Shown in pieces: positions 55,439-64,000 of a DNA stretch of 64,000 bases. Below the pieces are notes generated by a model. The model saw only the letters and a program-made list of their open reading frames with translations, had not been told where the DNA came from and made no database searches. The DNA lies in contig QANU01019017.1 of assembly GCA_003254905.1 (NCBI GenBank), positions 72,894-136,893 of the forward strand, read 5' to 3'. Every line of letters starts with the position of its first letter. Position 1 is the stretch's first letter. The translations under genes were made by a program, and so were the position numbers. This stretch comes from Nissolia schottii. Lineage: Eukaryota; Streptophyta; Magnoliopsida; Fabales; Fabaceae.

Positions 55439-57188
55439 GTTGGTATCAGAGCAGTTTGGTCCAAGTGAGCCTGAGGACTGAGCTGCGCTATGCTTCCGAG
55501 CAGTATAACGGTGTAGACTGTTTCTAGGATAAATGTACTGTTTGTGTGCACTGGCTTGTTCTTGAGACTGATCACCTCGGGTCTTTGCAGGTGCTCTATA
55601 GACAGTGATGTCTCCTAGGAGAGATCATGCACGACGCACCCCAGATAATGGGGACTTTGCAGACGTTATACGCGAGATGGCTCGCGCCACGGCACAGATG
55701 GTCGCCGCTATGGCAGCCCGGAACGCGCCACCGACCCCGAGAGAGGTCGATACACAGAAGTACGCGGAGTTCGTGAAGGCCCGTCTGCCTACCTTTGAAG
55801 GACAGGCAGATCCTGAGATCGTGTACGACTGGATCGAGGGAATGGAGCAGGTCTTCGAAGACCTGGACTGCACCGATGAGCAGAAGGTGAAGTTCGCCTC
55901 GAGGATGTTCCGAGGAGTAGTGCGAGATTGGTGGAGGTCTTCTAGGCCTCTGCTGGAGCAGCGCGAGGGAGTCATCACCTGGACCGCATTCACCACCGCA
56001 GTGGTAGACAAGCATTTTTTGCGCGGGATGCGAAACCGCAAGGAGATAGAGTTCATGGAGCTCAAGCAGGGGGATAGGACTGTGGCTGAGTACATTGTTG
56101 AGTTCAACAAGCTCTGCAGATATTTCAGTACCTATCAGCTGAATCCGGATGAGGGCTGGAAGTGTGCCAAGTCAGCACATTTCATTCCGGTGCGAATGAA
56201 CTATCCCTTGGAGAGGCTGGTGAAGATTTACATCAAGGAGATAGTGAGGCTACATGGGATACCATCGTCGATTATCTCTGACAGAGACCCCCGATTCACG
56301 TCACGGTTTTGGACTGCGTTTCAAAAGGCTTATGGGACGAAGCTATGCCTTAGCACGGCCTATCACCCACAGACGGACGGACAGTCAGAAATGACGATCC
56401 AAGTACTGGAAGACATGTTGCGTGCGTGTGCCTTGGACTTGCCCGGCTATTGAGACGAAATGTTGCCCTTAGTCGAATTCTCTTACAACAACAGCTATCA
56501 GGCGAGTATTGGCATGGCTCCTTTTGAGGCTCTATATGGCCAGAAATGCCAATCTCCGCTGTCCTGCCACGAAGGCGAAAAGTTCTGGAACTGTACTGCA
56601 GATGAGATCAAGGAAGCAGAAGAATGGGTCAAGACAATTCGAGCGAGAATCCAGGCAGCACAAGATCGCCAGAAGAGCTACGCAGACGTCCGGCGGAAGC
56701 CTTTGGAGTTTCAGGAAGGGGAGCATGTGTTTTTGAAGATCACACCAGCAATGGGACTTGGGAGATCCCTTAAGGTCAAGAAGCTGAGTCCCAGATTCAT
56801 AGGAACATTCCAGATTCTGGAGCGCATTGGACCGGTTGCTTACCGGGTAGCTCTTCCACCACATCTGGCATACGTCCACAACGTGTTCCACGTCTCCCAG
56901 TTGAGGAAGTATCACTCGTCACCCGATCACATCTTGGAGACGGATCAAGTGCAACCAAGGGAAGATCTCGCTCTACCAATGACGCCTCAACGAATCGTGG
57001 ACCGAAAGACTCGCACGACCAGGAACAAAGAGGTCAAGATGGTACGCGTCGTGTGGGAGAATGGAGCTTGCGAGGACCAGACGTGGGAACTAGAAGCAGC
57101 TATGAGGAGAGCCTACCCCGAGCTGTTTGAAGGTATGCCCTAACCTTCGCTTAAATTTCGTGGGCGAAATTTTTCTAAGGGGGTGGAA
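55439..57188 (+). pseudogene. Element E interior: gag and integrase/chromodomain parts
   Basis: Primer site TGGTATCAGAGC at 55441-55452. Gag from the Met at 55605 ([17 protein letters not shown]) includes the gag fold near 55970-56130 ([29 protein letters not shown]). Integrase sequence follows from about 56170 ([27 protein letters not shown]), then its C-terminus ([20 protein letters not shown]) and a chromodomain-type end near 57000-57140 (MVRVVWENGACEDQTWELEA). The polypurine tract is 57177-57188. Protease, reverse transcriptase and RNase H are not recognised. Broken. Confidence 0.85.
57177..57188 (+). promoter_or_regulatory. Polypurine tract of element E
   Basis: AAGGGGGTGGAA ends directly at the 3' LTR start (57189), matching the tract of the minus-strand Tekay at 16731-16744. 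Confidence 0.85.
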
Positions 57189-60137
57189 TGTAACATCCCG
57201 ATTTCTTAGAAAAATAATTAAAACGCATAATTAGAGATTTAATTTTTCTAACCTTGATTACAGAATTAGATAAGGAAAATTTTGGTAGAATAGACTTAGG
57301 AATTAGACGTGTTCTGATAGGAAGTTCGGCCGACAGCTGAACGGCCGCTGTACGCCGGTAGGACTTTCTGACGTACCAAAGGTGTCTGTGAAAATACTCT
57401 CCCAGAGGAAAATTCACAAACATCTTTAAATATTAGTGCCTTTAGGTAGGGGATAATTAGAGGTTCGCGACGGTATCGACGGAATATTTTTCGGACGACC
57501 GTGCGCGACGTACCGACGCTGCGAGCCATAAAACACGAGCGAACCGGGACGGGAGAAGACCAAATTTCAGCACCTAGAGCTGAAAGGCTGCACGGCTAGA
57601 GCTGGGAAATTGTGCACAAATAATCCCATAAATTATGCTTCTACACTTACATCTACCATTGCTTTTCTTACACTTCAAATGCTTAATCACATCATGCCCA
57701 TGCTTTTCACTATTCACACATTTATTACACCCAAAGAAACAAGGAAACTCCCTCACCACTAGCTCTCCAAACCGAGAAGCTCTCTCCAAAGACTCCCAAG
57801 AGACATTTGCTTTCTCTCATTTTTCCAAAACACATTCCCAAGCATTCTGCGGAGGGGTCCTGAGAGGAGTTTAGAGTTGATGAGTGGGACAGTAGGGTAC
57901 TGGACAGGTCCGTATGGGGTCCCGGAGGTGCGTGAGAGGAACACTCAGAGAGTGAGCGAGAGCTAAGGATGGTGCAGGTTGGGGTTCCGCGCATAATCCC
58001 TGTAGGCTGTGTCTGTGGTGTCCGCGGAGGATGCCCTAGAGTGATGGAGTTGAACCCCTAGATTCGTTAAGTGTCTCCTTAGGTTTCCCAAGTGGCACCA
58101 GAAACGGTGATAGTGTGGGCTTCCGCAGAGGATCCCCCAAGAGTGTAGGAAGGTGCGTAGAGTAGCGGAGTGGGCATCAGAAATGGTGTGGATTGGGTCC
58201 GCGGAGGAACCATGGAGAGTACAAGGAGTTACGCGAGGAGTGCCAAGTAGGCATTAGGAAGGGGTCCGGTGGGGGGTTCCGCGTAGGTTCCCCGGAGGGA
58301 CGAGTGACTCCCTGGAGAGTAGCCTGAGTAAGTACCATCAGTGGTCGCCGTAGGGTCCGCGGAGGTACCCTGGGCGCTGAGCAGATTCCAGAAGTTAGGG
58401 CTAGCGCCAACAAGAATTCCATAGCGGGTTCCGCGGAGGTTCCTGAACGCTGAGGGTGGTTCCGAGTTCATGATATTTCACCAAGTACCCAGTATGAAGA
58501 AGTCTATACATTGAATGTATAATAGTACGTGTTTTACTATGTGTCACCGAAAGGTGCTGTGAATGAGTATATTAGTATTAAAGTCCTGCATGCATAATGA
58601 GGAAAGATCACTAGAAACTAGGTTATGACCAATGTTAATGAATGAAGAGCATAATGAATGTAAGAACTGGAAAAGTAAAGAAAGATAAAGTGCATATGAT
58701 GATGAAGTAAGATGAATGAAGGGACGCTAACCCGGGTAAGCCGGTACGCGGAAGAGAAAGAAAGTAATGGTACCATTTACTTAAAGATGTAAAGTTCATG
58801 CATAGTGCACAAGGGTCGGCTCACAAGGAATGCAGGAATTGTGTACGTCGCCATGCTCACAAGGAACGCATGGGGCTCGATCACGTCAACAGGCTCACAA
58901 GGAATGCATGGGACACGATCAACTTGCATACATACCTATGTGACTACAGTTTCGCGGTGCCCAACCATGTCACCATGCTCACAAGGAACGCATGGGGAAA
59001 GGTCACCAGGCATGCGCATATGAGTAGCAAAGTCAGAATGGTCAAGGATAGAAAGCGCGAGGACTTAGTAAGAAAGATTAGTTCCCTGTCACCTAGTAAC
59101 TAGATAAAGTCGCCCAGGAACTTAGGCAAGAGAATAACTGGTAGGATGTCTAGACGCATGCACACTTAGAGATCTCCTGGACGGCCGGAGCATAATTGAG
59201 TAAACAAGAGCCCGAGTCATAGTAACCACTGAGAACCACTGTTCTCACCCCCACTCACTTATGGCTTCAGGCGAGATAGATGACGTCCCCGCCGAGGAAG
59301 AGGCGGATCCTGCACAGCAGGTTTAGGACAGTGGATCCTAAGACAGGGGAGGATGCAGAGCTATGGACAGTGCTGGTCGTGAACCGTCCCCCACCTCTCC
59401 GCGTTACACCACCAGTCATTCTAGTGCCCGTGACTTCTGCGGACGGCGAGCCCGTTCCCTACGGGAAAGACGTGGAGGTCGACCCCATCTCCGTGCGACT
59501 CCGACAGCCCGACGTACCCGTGTCCTCACCAACCAAGGAGGACGCTCTCATCGAGTTCTTAGAGGAGGAGGACGAGCCTGAGGAGGAAGACCCGGAGGAG
59601 GAGTCCGAAGAGGAGGACCCGGAGGAGGATCACGAGGAAGAGGACCCAGAAGAGGACCCCAGCGAGGATGAGCTTGAGAGCTGACTGCCCTGATTCTGAC
59701 CCTGTCTTCAGATAGCGCTTTTTGGCCAGTAGCACTAGTTTACTGTATATTTTGGTATGTCATTTTGTTGTGCGGGCTCGTGAGATGTACGACCCCATTT
59801 ATGTATTGATACAATATTATTAATATGCAAATGTATGACATTGACTGTTGACCCACTTGGTGTTATTTACTTTGTTGTTTATGTATGTATGTGTATGACA
59901 GACGGCGCACGTATTTATTTGCTGTACGAATATACGGGACTCAAAATAGTCCAAACACATGGCTCTAGACTAACTATTATATTATGTTTCAAGAAAAAAG
60001 AAATGGGTCCCTATTTTCAGCTAACTTAACTATGTTCCAAAGTAAATTAGGGACTACCAGTATTCCCACACAGCAGTTAATAACCTGGCAGACGCAGATT
60101 ATGACTTAAGCATAAGCTGCTAACCTAGGGTGTTACA
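57189..60137 (+). repeat. Element E 3' LTR
   Basis: 2949 bases, closely matching 52071-55438 and ending at the CTGAG target duplication. Carries the ORF at 59280-59684. Confidence 0.92.
59280..59684 (+). CDS. LTR-embedded ORF of family E, 134 aa, acidic C-terminus
   Basis: Starts MTSPPRKRRILHSRF, with a basic N-terminus, a Pro/Val-rich middle (RPPPLRVTPPVILVPV) and a 50-residue Glu/Asp-rich tail from a GAGGAGGAC repeat. It begins 8 bases after an acceptor-like TTCAG^G, the same place as the ORF in LTR B (6183-6650), which also starts MTSPP and ends acidic. No family recognised. The acidic tail may simply reflect a purine-rich repeat. The 5' LTR homologue starts at 54581; differences between the two E copies look neutral, as expected after insertion. 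Confidence 0.35.
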   Translation: MTSPPRKRRILHSRFRTVDPKTGEDAELWTVLVVNRPPPLRVTPPVILVPVTSADGEPVPYGKDVEVDPISVRLRQPDVPVSSPTKEDALIEFLEEEDEPEEEDPEEESEEEDPEEDHEEEDPEEDPSEDELES

Positions 60138-61071
60138 CTGAGCGGTCTCGTGAACCGCTGAGCGGCCTGTGTGAACCGCTGAGCGAAGTGTACCGCTGAG
60201 CGGTCTTATGCTTCGCTGAGCGGTTCAGGCTGAACTTAAAGATAAGGATGGAAAATGTTTCTAGTACCTGGCGTCAGACCGCTGAGCGGTCCAGATAACC
60301 GCTGAGCGGCCTAAGAGCCCTTTGAAAGTGATTTTGAAAACGGGGAGGATCGAGTCTCAGGGAGCTCATGGAAACTGTCTTGGGCACATAAACCAACAAG
60401 CAAAGATTTAATTGATGTATGTAATAGAGGGAATGTATGTGAAACATTGCATGTAGAATGAATATGTTTAGAAATGATTATAATGTCATGCATCATGAGG
60501 ACCGAGTTGTCAATAAGTGTTAGGACAACCTTAGAGAACTAGAGGTTAATCACCTAAATGCTTAAAGATCATAATTGAACATTAGGGAACAAGTATGTAG
60601 CTATATGATAGGAAGCATCTCTCTTAGCGGACACGCCCCTCACCAGTCCCCACAAAGGGGTGGATTGGTTAATGATGAGGAAGCAAAAGAAAGAAAGGAA
60701 AGAAAAGATGAATGAGAAAGGGTGACGTCACGCCTATGAAATGATGATGATGTATGGGTCTCCACTTGGTTGTGTCATAGGGCTAACCCCTCGCCCTCCC
60801 ACTAGGTGGACGGTTATCTCTATTGATGATCGAAGACGGAACATTAGTTATTCGCGATGGTTCGCAACCACTCAGGTTATAGCGCTGCCTGGTCGACGTC
60901 AATCAGAGGCAGAAGCAGGTTGTAGATGTTTGGCCGCATCTACATGAGTGGGAAAGACTCGACGTGGCCCTGGTCCATTAGTTAGCTGGGAGCCGACGCA
61001 GTCTTGGTCCATTAGTTAGCCGAGAGCATGGAAAACAGGATGCGCCCCGGTCCATTAGTTAGCCGGCACGC

Positions 61072-61836
61072 TGATGAAAGCCTTTTTAACCACTTTCTAG
61101 AATCTTGACCTAGCTTAGGTTTTGTCACAACTGAGCCAAGCTCGTAGAAAGCTTATCTGCGGTTTTGTCGTCCAAATTAAATATATACCTACTTTACGGC
61201 TTTCAGATCCACAAGGGATCCAATTGCAGTATAGTCGGGTATAGTCGAATCCACAGAGAGTTGCAAAAATACCGTTCTTGAGTTTATTTAATTAAACAAT
61301 AGAGTGAAGGATTTGATAATTTGTTTAATAAATTAAATAAGTAGATAAACAACATAAAAAGTAAATAGGAAACAAATCAGAAGTAGTTCTGGAGCTTGTT
61401 GGGAATTTCAATCATATCATAGTTTCATGCATCCAGTTACTTATTACATAGAACTATTATTTCATTGATTGCCCGCCACCAGATCTTATCTTTTACATTG
61501 CTTCCGCATATGAAAAGATCACAGGTTTCCTTTGTTAAACTGTTACTTTCGTATACGAGCTTAACAAAGTATGCCAAAACTATTTCAGATGTTAAAGCGG
61601 CTAACTTCTAGTCTTGCGACAAGGTTAGATGTAATGATTTAGATCTGACTTTACTAATTGTAACTGTTCATTCCAATGTTCAAGTCTTGAATCTAGCTTA
61701 GCATAGCGGATTGATCTTAACTTGGTTTACAACTTAATTAATATAACTCTCGTTCATACAACTAAGTCTCAAGCCATGATCAAAACACTAAACAAAAACT
61801 AGCATTAAGCATAAAACCATTCAAGCTAATCATAAG
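61072..61836 (-). mobile_element. Diverged Athila-type LTR, part
   Basis: Begins TGATGAAAGCC on the plus strand and follows the Athila LTR pattern (GGCTTTCAGATCCACAAGGG, then ATCCAATTGCAGTATAGTCG), but is clearly more distant from the other two Athila copies than they are from each other. It joins Sirevirus gag sequence at about 61836. Confidence 0.75.
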
Positions 61837-62061
61837 AAATGGATAGATTCATATATATAAGGACCAAATTCTATAGTATCCCAAACATCCAAATCAATTG
61901 CTTCAATGAAAATTCTCATTCTAGATTTCCAATATCCATATCATTCACCATTAAAGAAAGGAAGGTTTGTTGATAGGACTACTATCAGTAATAAATGTAG
62001 ATGAAGCCATTTCTCTTGAAGCTATTAAGCCTTGAACAAGAGCCTAAGCTCTGATACCACT
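61837..62061 (-). pseudogene. Sirevirus-type Copia: gag start, leader and primer site
   Basis: Minus strand. The primer site TGGTATCAGAGC (62059-62048) follows the LTR end, then a short leader (TTAGGCTCTTGTTCAAGGC), then gag from the Met at 62010 (MASSTFITDSSPINKPSFF) with IFIEAIDLDVWDTIEFGPYI further in. This gag opening is typical of plant Sirevirus Copia elements. Only the first part of gag is present. Broken. Confidence 0.8.
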
Positions 62062-63001
62062 TGTTACCAAGTGGCTTCAAATACACAAGAGGGGGTGAAT
62101 TGGGTATGTAGATTATTTTTAAAATCCTTACTTTGTTGTCAAGAAACTATCAAATATTAATGCAAATTAAGGATAAGCAAAGAAAGAAACAATCTTGAGC
62201 ATATACAATTTAGGGAGTTGAGGGTTAGAGAGAATGCAAACTCAATTTATCCTGGTTTAACCATCCTTGTGATATATGTCCAGTCCCCAAGCAATCCGCT
62301 CAAAATTTTTCCATTATTCTTCAAGCTTGAACCTTAGGTGCTTGACAACCTTTACAAGATGAGCACTATACTTGAGCCTCAAGCAATTTCCCTTAGGGAT
62401 CACACCCTAATCACTTTAGAGAGTACCTCACCCTCTTTACAAGAATATGATTTGTGTGTGTTTGAAACTCTCTTAAAGAGTAGATAATACAATTTGAAAG
62501 TCTATAGGTGTATGTGTATAAAACTCTCTCTTAAGCTTGAAAAGATGGCTCAATGATTGTAATAAATGAAGTAGAGAATATTGGATGTTATAAAATTAAT
62601 GTTCAGCCTTCAATTGATGAGTTTGGTGAGTATTTATTGTGCTCAAGATGATCCTAGCCGTTGTCCATTTAATGCACCTGAAGTTAGCATGCAAAACTAG
62701 CCGTTTCTGACTCCAGGATCTGATTCATTCGAATGGCTCATTCGAATGATTGATATAATATACCCGTTGGGCATTTAATGAGTCTGAGTCATTCGAATGG
62801 ATCTAGGTCCGTCATTCGAATGACTTGGCTATGATGGGATCACCGAATGCACCAAACCCTTATCATTCGAATACTTCATTCAATTTACTTTTGTTCATGA
62901 GTTATTCGAATGACTTGTTCATGAGTCATTCGAATGACATGTTCATGAGTCATTCGAATGACCTGTTCATGAGTCATCGAGTTGACCAGTTCATGAGTCA
63001 T
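62062..63001 (-). mobile_element. Sirevirus-type LTR, part
   Basis: The minus-strand LTR end ...GGTAACA lies at 62062, directly before the primer site. The LTR carries about eight CATTCGAATG palindromes (62725-62975) and a 24-base tandem repeat. Its far end is hidden by the sequence that starts at 63002. Confidence 0.7.
62893..63000. repeat. 24-base tandem repeat with GTCATTCGAATGAC palindrome
   Basis: Units GAGTCATTCGAATGACNTGTTCAT start at 62899, 62923, 62947, 62971 and 62995, exactly 24 bases apart; later units are diverged. Units 2 and 3 contain a perfect 14-base palindrome. (Written here as motif positions; the key part is GTCATTCGAATGAC.). Confidence 0.88.
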
Positions 63002-64000
63002 TGATAGGTGTATTTTGTACCCTATTTTATTATTCTATAATTGAACATTGTATACTAAAAATGTCTAATTTTAATGCTTAATTAATATGTTTTGCACATT
63101 ATCCTCTTTTGTGAGAAATTTAGAAAAATGTAATTTTAAGCACTACTTTATCTTAAAATTTAATGTGTAGATTTCTTTTGTTCTTTTTTAGTTTTTTATT
63201 TTAATTGTAGAAAATAAATTGTCAAGAGGATCATTGAGGATTTGAAGGAGATTTTATAAGATATAAATTTCAAAGAAGAGATTTGAAGAGAAGATTGAGA
63301 CCAATAAATTCAAGATTAAATTCAAATTCAAAAAGATTTGGTCAAAGATTTGCTGAGGATTTTTAATGCTGACTTTGCCACGGATTTTGCGCCAGGATGG
63401 AGATTGAATCTCGATTTTTCCTCAACTACAAAGTTGTAGATCTATCTATTAGCTTTAATTGGAGATTTGAATCACCTCAATCCGATATCTGTAGCCGAAG
63501 TTATCACGATTTTACTGACTGTTGTGCAAAAATGCGGGAATTACTACTAGTTTTAGCCAATCCTCTACAAATAAATATCCTCTCTCAACAACTTGGAGAA
63601 CTAGATACTCAGCCTCCACTTTTATTTTCTGCACTTTTCTCTTTTATTTTATGCACTTTAGGTTTATGTTAGTAGTGCTTAGTTCTTAGTTATTCAAGTA
63701 TTGTTGGAGCGCTCGCATTGACAACGCAAGCTCCCAATTATTTGCGAATTCCTTTTGTTATTATTTTCAGGTTTTGTTATTTCAATTCTCTATTACTTTT
63801 TACTCTCTTCTATTTCTTTATTATGATTTTTTATCCTCCACCCATGGAGGAATGGTTTTCTTAATATCTTGCATGTGGTAACTCTAGATTAGGATTAATT
63901 CGAGGTCTTGTGCTTAATGTTTATTCATGATTTGTTCCGCATATGATTAATAATATAGCGATTGCATGTTATTGGTTAGGGTTAATTCTAGGTTGATAGA
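63002..64000 (+). mobile_element. Probable start of a further LTR (family uncertain)
   Basis: Begins TGATAGGTGTATTTTGTACC and is AT-rich, with no coding frame I recognise. The TGATAGGTG start resembles LTR starts of Athila/Tat-type Gypsy elements, and the ACAAAGTTGTAGATCT stretch is of a kind often seen in such LTRs. The other end lies outside the window. It could equally be other noncoding repeat DNA. Confidence 0.35.

Larger units (their letters stand above)
52071..60137 (+). mobile_element. Tekay element E with two LTRs and target duplication
   Basis: Starts TGTAACATCCCGATTTC, ends CTAGGGTGTTACA, and is flanked by CTGAG at 52066-52070 and 60138-60142. The LTRs are 52071-55438 and 57189-60137. 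The interior (55439-57188) is only 1.75 kb, with gag and integrase/chromodomain parts but no protease or reverse transcriptase recognised. By eye about 18 of some 430 compared LTR positions differ (54541-54985 against 59240-59685), so it is fairly young and is the youngest layer here with a measurable LTR pair. It would depend on other elements for reverse transcription. Confidence 0.92.
51018..61071 (+). mobile_element. Tekay element D, 3' LTR part, split by element E
   Basis: 51018-52070 and 60143-61071 align with 44437-46434 of the 5' LTR, with element E (52071-60137) and its CTGAG duplication between them. Carries the TATA element (51598-51607), donor-like site (51803), GCTGAGCGG cluster (52045-52070 and 60138-60312) and GGTCCATTAGTTAGC triple (60970-61070). 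It meets an Athila-type LTR at 61072. Confidence 0.82.

Noticed and set aside
62893-63000. Possible CRISPR-like array (24-base repeats)
   Set aside because: Repeats are directly adjacent with no spacers, lie in a plant Copia LTR and have no associated genes; it is a plain tandem repeat.
1-64000. Host protein-coding genes, tRNA or rRNA genes
   Set aside because: All longer frames fall in LTR-element coding regions or LTR repeats; the tRNA-like matches are primer binding sites of 12-18 bases.

Overview
The window is repeat-only angiosperm DNA with no convincing host gene. It is a deep nest of LTR retrotransposons of the kind that fills plant pericentromeric heterochromatin. Plant origin is shown by Tekay/Del-like chromovirus pol with a C-terminal chromodomain, by tRNA-Asp-primed Athila-type Gypsy elements, and by a Sirevirus-type Copia gag start. 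The species cannot be fixed from the sequence alone.

Layout, left to right. 1-9277: minus-strand Tekay-like material, with LTR B running off the left edge, a non-autonomous internal region, and LTR A split by a solo LTR B (4102-7090, target duplication GGTGT). 9278-9572: a small island carrying a fragment of a plant transposon-associated ORF. 9573-19992: a minus-strand Tekay element (LTR F plus pol), its LTR split by a composite LTR (11159-15527). 19993-30275: a minus-strand Athila element with both LTRs, gag and pol. 30276-36830: a second copy of the composite LTR, split by a solo LTR A (30586-33241, target duplication CTGAG). 36831-43440: a plus-strand Athila pol plus 3' LTR. 43441-44320: Tekay primer site and gag. 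44321-61071: a Tekay D element whose 3' LTR is split by a second Tekay element E (52071-60137, target duplication CTGAG). 61072-61836: part of a diverged Athila LTR. 61837-63001: Sirevirus gag start and LTR. 63002-64000: probable start of a further LTR. All elements are treated as fossils; each coding region shown is broken or partial unless stated.

The most interesting signal is inside the long Tekay-like LTRs. Families A, B, C, D and F share one plan: an AT-rich TATA-like site, then about 170-250 bases downstream a conserved GTGG^GTAA splice-donor-like site, 1.4-2.1 kb of fast-changing repeats, a conserved block of about 130 bases, and a pyrimidine-rich YAG splice-acceptor-like site. Just past that point two families (B and E) carry a substantial ORF starting MTSPP with an acidic C-terminus, and two others (D and F) carry an acidic micro-ORF ending PAEP. 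Two independent B copies differ over the first 25 codons almost only at silent positions, which suggests this LTR-embedded ORF was under protein-level selection. Other signals are a CCGCT(G/C)AGCGG motif shared by Athila and Tekay LTRs, repeated CTGAG/CTCAG target sites, a CATTCGAATG palindrome shared by Gypsy and Copia LTRs, and a composite LTR that has spread as one unit.
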